From Bacillota bacterium (GTDB lineage Bacteria; Bacillota; Thermosediminibacteria; Thermosediminibacterales; Thermosediminibacteraceae), in the NCBI GenBank assembly GCA_003242255.1, contig QGUT01000072.1, positions 1-7,573 on the forward strand: DNA of 7,573 nucleotides, read 5' to 3'. The position numbers and the translations under genes are program-made. Of this stretch, positions 1 through 4,166 are shown one piece after another; the stretch's first letter is position 1; each line of letters begins with the position of its first letter. The notes under the pieces were generated by a model. It was not told where the DNA came from, searched no databases, and saw only the letters and a program-made list of their open reading frames with translations.

Positions 1-113
1 ATTTCCACATGGCTTGAATTGAACTGCACTATGGCCGCCTTTGCTACCAATTCGGCCGTTTCCCCGATAGAATCTGATACGGCAAAAATTACTGGCCCTT
101 CTACCTTAACTAT
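1..113 (-). CDS. yqfL: PPDK/PEP synthase regulatory protein (DUF299), N-terminal part only, ATA start
   Basis: The 5' end of a gene that runs off the left edge, with 37 codons visible. The translation contains FAVSDSIGETAELVAKAA at residues 10-27, which I recognise as the conserved N-terminus of the DUF299 family (B. subtilis YqfL, E. coli PpsR). These cytosolic bifunctional kinase/phosphorylases switch pyruvate phosphate dikinase or PEP synthase off and on. The frame has no ATG, GTG or TTG between the strong Shine-Dalgarno at 121-129 and the conserved motif. The best start is ATA at 111-113, 7 nt after the G-run, giving Met-Val-Lys-Val-Glu-Gly-Pro. An in-frame ATT at 87-89 is a weaker alternative. 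The gene follows ccpN by 22 nt, the same order as in B. subtilis, so the two are probably cotranscribed. The family call is firm and the start codon is an inference. Confidence 0.88.
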   Translation of the reverse strand, partial: MVKVEGPVIFAVSDSIGETAELVAKAAIVQFNSSHVE

Positions 114-120
114 TTTAAAT

Positions 121-129
121 CCCCCCTTT
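121..129 (-). promoter_or_regulatory. Ribosome-binding site of yqfL that decides its ATA start
   Basis: On the minus strand the sequence is AAAGGGGGG, directly after the ccpN stop. It is a purine block able to pair with the 16S anti-Shine-Dalgarno sequence, with one G-U wobble. It ends 7 nt before the ATA at 111-113. The other genes in this window show about 7-8 nt spacing, so this site points to the ATA rather than to any later codon. Confidence 0.7.
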
Positions 130-135
130 AAATTA

Positions 136-768
136 TTAATCCTTGCCGATTTCTACGAAAAGCTTTGTGATAGTTGTCTTCGTGACCTTTCCCACGACTT
201 CGTATTTCTGCTTGCCGTCCACTTCCTTAAGCTTTATCACCGGAAGAGCATCCACCTGATGCTCGACGATTTTTCTCGCGGCATCGTAAGCGCTTTCATC
301 CAAAGTCACGGTGACCAAATTGGGCATCCTCGTCATAACGACGCTCACGGGTATCTGCTTTATGTCCGCATTTCCAATGGCTATCTTCAGGAGGTCTTTT
401 CTGGAGATCACACCGCAGAGACTTCCATCTTCCTGCACCACAAAAAGGGTCCCCACGTCTTCCAAAAAAAGCGTTACTATTGCATCATATACCGAAGCCT
501 CTTCTCTTATTACCACCGGTACCGCTTTAATGTCGCTGACCTTTATACTTTTTATCTTTTCCGAAATAAGGCCCTTCTGATTTTTGCCCGCATAAAAATA
601 CCCTACTCTCGGCCTTGCCTCCAGAATTCCGGCCATGGTGAGTATTGAAAGGTCAGGTCTCAAAGCTGCCCGCGTGATGTTAAGTTTAGCTGCGATCTCC
701 TCACTCGTAATTGGCTCATTATTCTTCACGATCTCTACTATCAACTTCTGTCTCGGTGTTAATTCTAT
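136..768 (-). CDS. ccpN: CcpN-type transcriptional repressor (HTH plus two CBS domains), ATA start
   Basis: A 210-residue cytosolic DNA-binding regulator homologous to B. subtilis CcpN (YqzB), which represses gluconeogenic genes on glycolytic carbon sources. Residues about 3-57 form a winged helix-turn-helix with the near-invariant stretches TRAALRPDLSILT and ARPRVGYFYAG. CBS domain 1 spans about 76-131 (FLEDVGTLFVV, GVISRKDLL) and CBS domain 2 about 140-205 (VMTRMPN, QVDALPVI, VVGKVTKT). CBS domains bind adenine nucleotides, consistent with the ATP/ADP sensing reported for CcpN. The start chosen is ATA at 766-768, 7 nt after GGGAGGG, giving MELTPRQ. The only upstream in-frame start is a GTG at 838-840; it lacks a ribosome-binding site and overlaps the probable promoter. 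The next in-frame start, a TTG eight codons in, would cut into the HTH. The gene follows a 101-nt leader with its own promoter and precedes yqfL. Identity is firm and the start codon inferred. Confidence 0.92.
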   Translation of the reverse strand: MELTPRQKLIVEIVKNNEPITSEEIAAKLNITRAALRPDLSILTMAGILEARPRVGYFYAGKNQKGLISEKIKSIKVSDIKAVPVVIREEASVYDAIVTLFLEDVGTLFVVQEDGSLCGVISRKDLLKIAIGNADIKQIPVSVVMTRMPNLVTVTLDESAYDAARKIVEHQVDALPVIKLKEVDGKQKYEVVGKVTKTTITKLFVEIGKD

Positions 769-775
769 TTCTCTT

Positions 776-782
776 CCCTCCC
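776..782 (-). promoter_or_regulatory. Ribosome-binding site of ccpN that decides its ATA start
   Basis: On the minus strand GGGAGGG lies within the purine run GGAAGGGAGGGAAGAGAA and ends exactly 7 nt before the in-frame ATA at 766-768. No ATG, GTG or TTG lies in frame at a usable distance. The spacing is identical to that of the next gene, yqfL. Confidence 0.68.
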
Positions 783-830
783 TTCCGACGCATGACCGAA
801 TATGTATCCAAATCGAGAATTTACAAATAA

Positions 831-839
831 AGTATATCA
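831..839 (-). promoter_or_regulatory. Probable extended -10 promoter of ccpN-yqfL
   Basis: The minus-strand sequence TGATATACT is a TG-N-TATACT extended -10 element, with the hexamer matching TATAAT at 5 of 6 positions. No good -35 is seen 16-18 bp upstream, which extended -10 promoters can tolerate. Transcription would begin near 824, leaving a leader of about 55 nt. It lies in the only gap longer than 25 nt in the window, 769-869, where I saw no terminator stem. Confidence 0.5.
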
Positions 840-841
840 CA
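831..841 (-). promoter_or_regulatory. Predicted CcpN operator, site 1 (over the -10)
   Basis: The minus strand reads TGTGATATACT. It matches all 11 positions of the CcpN operator consensus TRTGHYATAYW as I recall it from B. subtilis work; that consensus is from memory. It overlaps the extended -10 of the ccpN promoter, so binding would block RNA polymerase. This suggests CcpN autorepression of the ccpN-yqfL unit. The match is visible in the sequence, while binding is an inference. Confidence 0.5.
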
Positions 842-853
842 TTTACCGAAAAA

Positions 854-864
854 AGTATATACTA
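854..864 (-). promoter_or_regulatory. Possible second CcpN operator with AT palindrome
   Basis: The minus strand reads TAGTATATACT, 9 of 11 positions of the recalled CcpN consensus. It contains the perfect palindrome AGTATATACT at 854-863. It has the same orientation as site 1 and lies 23 bp upstream, roughly two helical turns. The shared core ATATACTTT is repeated exactly at 852-860 and 829-837. It begins a few bases after the stop of the upstream gene. Paired sites would fit cooperative binding, but AT-richness makes chance similarity possible. Confidence 0.35.
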
Positions 865-869
865 TTTAA

Positions 870-1469
870 TCACCAAAACCAGTTCATTACCGCCGGAGTC
901 ACCAGGGCTTCCACGAGGGCGGCTACCAAAAGGACCGGGATCAAGAGCCCTAAGGCCAGGATATCTTCCCTCAAATTATCCTTAAGCCTGTCGAGCCTGC
1001 TCATCCCTTTTGGATTAAAGAGTTCTACTCCCGTCTTTAAACCGAAAGCAGCTCCCGCCCATATAGCGGGAAGTTCCAGCATTCCATGGGGGAGTATCCC
1101 GGCCAGAAAAAAAGAAAGCGACTGGCCGTGATAAAGGTTCATGGCCAGCACCACTCCCACCACAATTCCATTGAATAACAGGTTAAAAAGGGGAATAATC
1201 CCGAAAACTACTCCGCCGAAGATCATCACGAGGAGCGCCTTTGCGTTGTTGTAGAAAATATATCCCGCTGCGGCAAGCTTTCCTGCACCTTCAAGTTTCT
1301 TTCCGATTTCCACCAAATTGCCCAACAGCTTGTCCAGATTGTCCAGCACGAAAGTAGGATTTTGCCAGAACACCAGCCACCCCAGAAAACATCCCGCAAA
1401 AAAAATCAGGGATGACCCAAAAAAGTACAGCGCTTTTCCTCTGAAAGAATCTAAAACCGCTCTCAACAT
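870..1469 (-). CDS. SpoIIM/DUF95 family integral membrane protein
   Basis: About 199 residues. Hydrophobic segments lie near residues 18-35, 78-112, 116-146 and 168-190, so it is a polytopic membrane protein. Residues about 128-136 carry HGMLELPAI in a Gly-rich membrane context, the hallmark of the DUF95 group usually labelled stage II sporulation protein M. B. subtilis SpoIIM works with SpoIID and SpoIIP in peptidoglycan remodelling during engulfment, but as I recall that protein lacks the HGxxELPAI motif. This may therefore be a paralogous DUF95 protein, and the function is unproven. The start is ambiguous: GGAGGG at 1473-1478 is followed by TTG (1472), ATG (1469) and TTG (1466), all in frame. 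I list the ATG, although the spacing favours 1466. It lies 15 nt after recO and ends just before the ccpN promoter. Confidence 0.75.
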   Translation of the reverse strand: MLRAVLDSFRGKALYFFGSSLIFFAGCFLGWLVFWQNPTFVLDNLDKLLGNLVEIGKKLEGAGKLAAAGYIFYNNAKALLVMIFGGVVFGIIPLFNLLFNGIVVGVVLAMNLYHGQSLSFFLAGILPHGMLELPAIWAGAAFGLKTGVELFNPKGMSRLDRLKDNLREDILALGLLIPVLLVAALVEALVTPAVMNWFW

Positions 1470-1484
1470 CAACCCTCCGCCTTC

Positions 1485-2231
1485 TCATAATAGGGATATG
1501 TCTTCCAGGAACCTCAAGGTTCGGGGCTTTCGCTCCAACTGGTGCAAAACAAAATCTAAATTCACTTTTTTCAATTCCCCTTTTATCTGGGAATTTACCT
1601 GGAGCTTCGCCAGTTCCTCGTACCTTTTTTTTAAAATATGCCTCATCACGGCAAGGGTTTCTTTCGAAATTTTAATCGCCTTTTCATCCCTATCTTTACA
1701 CTTTTCGCAGAGGATACCCCCGGAGAGGGAACCGAACCAGGCATTTTCCATCCTTTTTTCCCCGCAATTCACGCAGCAAAATACCTGTGGCGCAAAGCCC
1801 AGGAGGGCCATCAGCTTTAGTTCAAAGGCCCTAGCCATCAGCGGCAGATCTTCCCATACTTCGAGCAAAAAAAGGGTTTTTAAAAAAAACCTGAAAACTT
1901 CTTCGCTCTTATCACATTCCCTGGTGGATAGGCGAAGGAGCTCGGCAAAGTAGGCCCCGTATGCCATCCGATCTAAGTCTTCCCTTATTTTAAAAAAGGA
2001 TTCCTTAAGCTCGCACTGGCTTACGGAATCCAAATTTTTGCCCTCTACCAGGAGGAATTTACTGTAGGAAAAAAGCTGCGTGCCGGCCATAAGGGGGCTC
2101 CTGGGCCGGCGAACTCCTCTCGCCACCGCATGGATCTTGCCCTTTTCGGGCGAAAAAAGGGTGAGTATCCGGTCGGCTTCTCCCAAATCCCTGTATCCCA
2201 CCACTACAGCTTCTGTCGTATAAAGTCCCAT
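1485..2231 (-). CDS. recO: DNA repair protein RecO
   Basis: A 248-residue recombination mediator. RecO acts with RecR and RecF to load RecA onto SSB-coated single-stranded DNA at gaps, and it anneals complementary strands. The N-terminus MGLYTTEAVVVGYRDLGEAD followed by RILTLFSPEKGKIHAVARGVRR is the typical OB-fold region (residues 1-80). The remaining part is helical and carries a probable zinc site, C153-x2-C156 and C175-x2-C178, as in many Gram-positive and Deinococcus-type RecO proteins. Length is normal for the family. The ATG start is preceded by AAAGAGG ending 8 nt upstream. The gene lies 14 nt downstream of the DUF3048 gene and is probably cotranscribed with it. In B. subtilis recO follows era, which is absent at this locus. 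Confident assignment. Confidence 0.96.
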   Translation of the reverse strand: MGLYTTEAVVVGYRDLGEADRILTLFSPEKGKIHAVARGVRRPRSPLMAGTQLFSYSKFLLVEGKNLDSVSQCELKESFFKIREDLDRMAYGAYFAELLRLSTRECDKSEEVFRFFLKTLFLLEVWEDLPLMARAFELKLMALLGFAPQVFCCVNCGEKRMENAWFGSLSGGILCEKCKDRDEKAIKISKETLAVMRHILKKRYEELAKLQVNSQIKGELKKVNLDFVLHQLERKPRTLRFLEDISLL

Positions 2232-2245
2232 GGCCGATACCTCTT

Positions 2246-3277
2246 TCAGTCCACAAGGTTAAAATATACCTCAGCTTTGAGGGGCATTACCTGTATCCAG
2301 GTATTTCCCGGAATGAGCTTTATTTCTTCACCGCTCTGGTCAGTGTATTTGGCCCTCGCGAAGCGGGAAGACTTTTCCCATTTAATAGGAATGGATTTCC
2401 CGCAACTCACGTAGTATCCGGTTCCGGACCCGGTCGTCTTTATTTCAAGCCTTCCTTCCGAATCGATGACCCGGGTGTCCATGAAGAGGATGAGGATGTT
2501 CTTCACTGCTATGGGGTCTCCGGTTATTCTATCGATGTGGGGTTCGCCGTTTATTTGCCTTATGTAGACCTTTTTTCTTTCATCGTAGACGTACTTTACC
2601 CTGTAGTTTCCTGAATACTTGAGCTCAAATTCTGCCAGGCCACCGTAAGATGTGGTCTCCTCGGCAAAGTCCCAGAAAGACAGTTCGGTCGTCTTTAGAA
2701 AGCCGCGCTTTTCGGCCGTTTTCACTATATTTTCGGTGCTGGTGTACGCGTTGTGAGGGGCCTTCCGCGACTTGTCCCTCCAGAAGGTCACGTCGTCGTA
2801 TATGCCGTCTATGTGGGCGATGTGGCTGTTCCTTTTAAGATCCAAATAAGCCTGCGGGCTTCCTCCGTAGTGCACGTAAATGGGATCGTACTCCATCGCA
2901 AAGTCTATAAAGTACGGGCGGGCGCTCCTCACCGGACCTATTTCCTGGGCATCCACACCCAGGTAGATGGCGAGAAATCGGGTAATGCCACCTTCTGCCA
3001 GGACTTCGTAAACTACGTCCGCCTTATCCAGCCCCGACTGGGGCCTGGCCTTTTTTTCGTTCTCTATCATGACGGCAATAGGCCTTCTCCCTTCTCGGTC
3101 TTTTGTCATAAATAGGCCTGTCAGGGGATTTATTGCCTTTGGCTCTTCCTGTTCGACCACCGATTCTACCTCATGGCCTTCATCTATTTGTTCGCTCGGA
3201 GCATTGGCGGTCCTGCTGCAGCCACTCATCCAGAGCAGAAAAAAGGCCAGTATCGGAATTATATGGGCTTTTTTCAA
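2246..3277 (-). CDS. DUF3048 family lipoprotein (YerB-like)
   Basis: A 343-residue probable membrane-anchored lipoprotein. Residues 1-20 form a lipoprotein signal: MKK, a hydrophobic core, and the lipobox MSGC with lipidation at Cys20. A low-complexity Glu/Gln-rich linker spans about 25-48. The first DUF3048 domain spans about 50-200, recognisable by NPLTGL, RPIAVMIEN, RPQSGLDKADVVYEVLAEGG, ITRFLAIY, IGPVRSARPYFIDFA and YVHYGGSPQA. The C-terminal DUF3048 domain (about 220-343) contains NILILFMDTRV and GNTWIQVMP. B. subtilis YerB belongs to this family; its biochemical role is not established, so I assign none. The start is TTG at 3275-3277, 8 nt after GGGGG. A nearby ATG is out of frame. It lies 18 nt after dgkA, in the place where cdd and era occur in B. 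subtilis. Confidence 0.9.
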   Translation of the reverse strand: MKKAHIIPILAFFLLWMSGCSRTANAPSEQIDEGHEVESVVEQEEPKAINPLTGLFMTKDREGRRPIAVMIENEKKARPQSGLDKADVVYEVLAEGGITRFLAIYLGVDAQEIGPVRSARPYFIDFAMEYDPIYVHYGGSPQAYLDLKRNSHIAHIDGIYDDVTFWRDKSRKAPHNAYTSTENIVKTAEKRGFLKTTELSFWDFAEETTSYGGLAEFELKYSGNYRVKYVYDERKKVYIRQINGEPHIDRITGDPIAVKNILILFMDTRVIDSEGRLEIKTTGSGTGYYVSCGKSIPIKWEKSSRFARAKYTDQSGEEIKLIPGNTWIQVMPLKAEVYFNLVD

Positions 3278-3295
3278 TAGCCATACCCCCTACAT

Positions 3296-3679
3296 TTACC
3301 TGCCGAATAGCACCCTTATCAGTGGTTTTATCCTGTCGAAAAAAATCAGGCATCCGATTACCACCGCACTCATGGCTGCCACCAGCACTGCACCGGCAGC
3401 CACGTTCTTCGCTATTTTGGCCAGCGGGTGGTATTTGCCCGTTATCATGTCGACTGTGGTCTCTATAGCGGTATTTATCATTTCGGCAATAATGACCAAA
3501 GAGGCAGCCAGTACTACCGCTGCCAATTCCAGGGACGTCAAGCCGAAATACCAGCTCATGGCCATTGCCAGAAAAGCGGCGAAAAAGTGGATCTTTAGGT
3601 TTCTCTGGGTTCTAAAAGAGTAAATTATCCCCGAAATGGCATAGGCAAAGCTTTCCATAAGGGTTCTGCTTTTTTTCAT
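3296..3679 (-). CDS. dgkA: Diacylglycerol/undecaprenol kinase, small integral membrane type
   Basis: A 127-residue membrane kinase of the DgkA family. Gram-positive members phosphorylate undecaprenol, recycling the lipid carrier for cell-wall synthesis, rather than diacylglycerol. There is an amphipathic N-terminus (residues 1-28) and three membrane helices near 30-46, 50-72 and 93-114. The active-site motif EMINTAIETTVDM lies at 66-78, with the metal and substrate residues E66, N69 and E73. The downstream motif reads YHPLAKIAKNVAAGAV (83-98): Asn92 replaces the Asp of the usual AKD, while Lys91 is kept. ATG start; the upstream site is a weak GAGG inside the end of ybeY, with only 2 nt between the genes, which suggests translational coupling. 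Family is certain; the substrate is inferred from Gram-positive relatives. Confidence 0.94.
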   Translation of the reverse strand: MKKSRTLMESFAYAISGIIYSFRTQRNLKIHFFAAFLAMAMSWYFGLTSLELAAVVLAASLVIIAEMINTAIETTVDMITGKYHPLAKIAKNVAAGAVLVAAMSAVVIGCLIFFDRIKPLIRVLFGR

Positions 3680-3681
3680 GG

Positions 3682-4164
3682 CTACAACGCCTCGCGGGTA
3701 AGCCCTAGGGCTTTGAGCACTTCTTCCTCCTTTTGCCTCATTATTTTTCTCTCCTCTTCGATTTCATGGTCGTAACCCAAAAGGTGCAAAACCCCGTGTA
3801 CCACGAGAAAGGCAACTTCCCTTTCGAAAGAATGCCCGTAACTTTTCGCCTGCTCTTCAGCCTTTTCGAGGGAAATCACTATATCGCCCAGCAGCTGCTC
3901 CACTTCCCCCTCGGAAGGAACATCATCTACTTCGCCGGGCTCCAGCATAGGAAAAGACAGCACATCCGTCGGGGCATCCTTTCCCCTGTAGGTTTTATTC
4001 AGTTCCCTGATGTAATCGTTGTCCACCAGAGCCACGCTCACTTCCAAATCGCTTCTTACTCCTTCCAGATTTAACGCCATCTCAACGCTTTTCCGTATCA
4101 GTTCCTCCAACCTGTCGTCCACGTCGATGCGGTGCTGCATATTATTTATCACTACCTCGGCCAA
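3682..4164 (-). CDS. ybeY: Endoribonuclease / rRNA maturation factor YbeY
   Basis: About 160 residues, the normal family length. YbeY is a zinc-dependent metalloprotein involved in 16S rRNA 3'-end maturation and ribosome quality control in the cytosol. The zinc-binding signature HGVLHLLGYDH is intact near residues 123-133, with three His ligands (HxxxHxxxxxH). The upstream conserved block YRGKDAPTDVLSFP and the LGDIVIS strand are also present. The start is uncertain. TTG at 4168-4170 would overlap the yqfF stop as TTGA but sits almost on the ribosome-binding site AAAGGAAGGG (4171-4180). TTG at 4162-4164 has the spacing seen elsewhere in the window, so I chose it. It lies between yqfF and dgkA, the conserved Firmicute order. 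Confident assignment. Confidence 0.95.
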   Translation of the reverse strand: MAEVVINNMQHRIDVDDRLEELIRKSVEMALNLEGVRSDLEVSVALVDNDYIRELNKTYRGKDAPTDVLSFPMLEPGEVDDVPSEGEVEQLLGDIVISLEKAEEQAKSYGHSFEREVAFLVVHGVLHLLGYDHEIEEERKIMRQKEEEVLKALGLTREAL

Positions 4165-4166
4165 GA

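Noticed and set aside
19..648. Long plus-strand open frame opposite ccpN and yqfL.
   Set aside because: It lies antisense to two recognisable genes, has no plausible ribosome-binding site, and its translation lacks any recognisable domain.
719..793. A 24-codon minus-strand open frame (ATG at 791-793 to TAA at 719-721) overlapping the ccpN ribosome-binding site, as a possible leader peptide or as the real ccpN start through a frameshift.
   Set aside because: It has no ribosome-binding site and an uninformative basic sequence, and it is out of frame with ccpN. The ccpN frame is intact from the ATA onward, so no frameshift is needed.
838..840. GTG at 838-840 as the ccpN start, adding 24 residues.
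   Set aside because: No Shine-Dalgarno precedes it. The added segment (Cys/Ile/Trp-rich) does not resemble the family N-terminus, and the codon overlaps the likely -10 and operator.
854..863. AGTATATACT palindrome followed by a T-run on the minus strand, as an intrinsic terminator of the upstream operon.
   Set aside because: It is a perfect AT-only palindrome without a loop and too weak to form a terminator stem. An operator half of a tandem repeat fits better.
1291..1488. Minus-strand alternative frame overlapping the SpoIIM-like gene and the recO end.
   Set aside because: It is a shadow of the SpoIIM-like frame. That frame carries the conserved HGxxELPAI motif and membrane segments, while this one has no family features.
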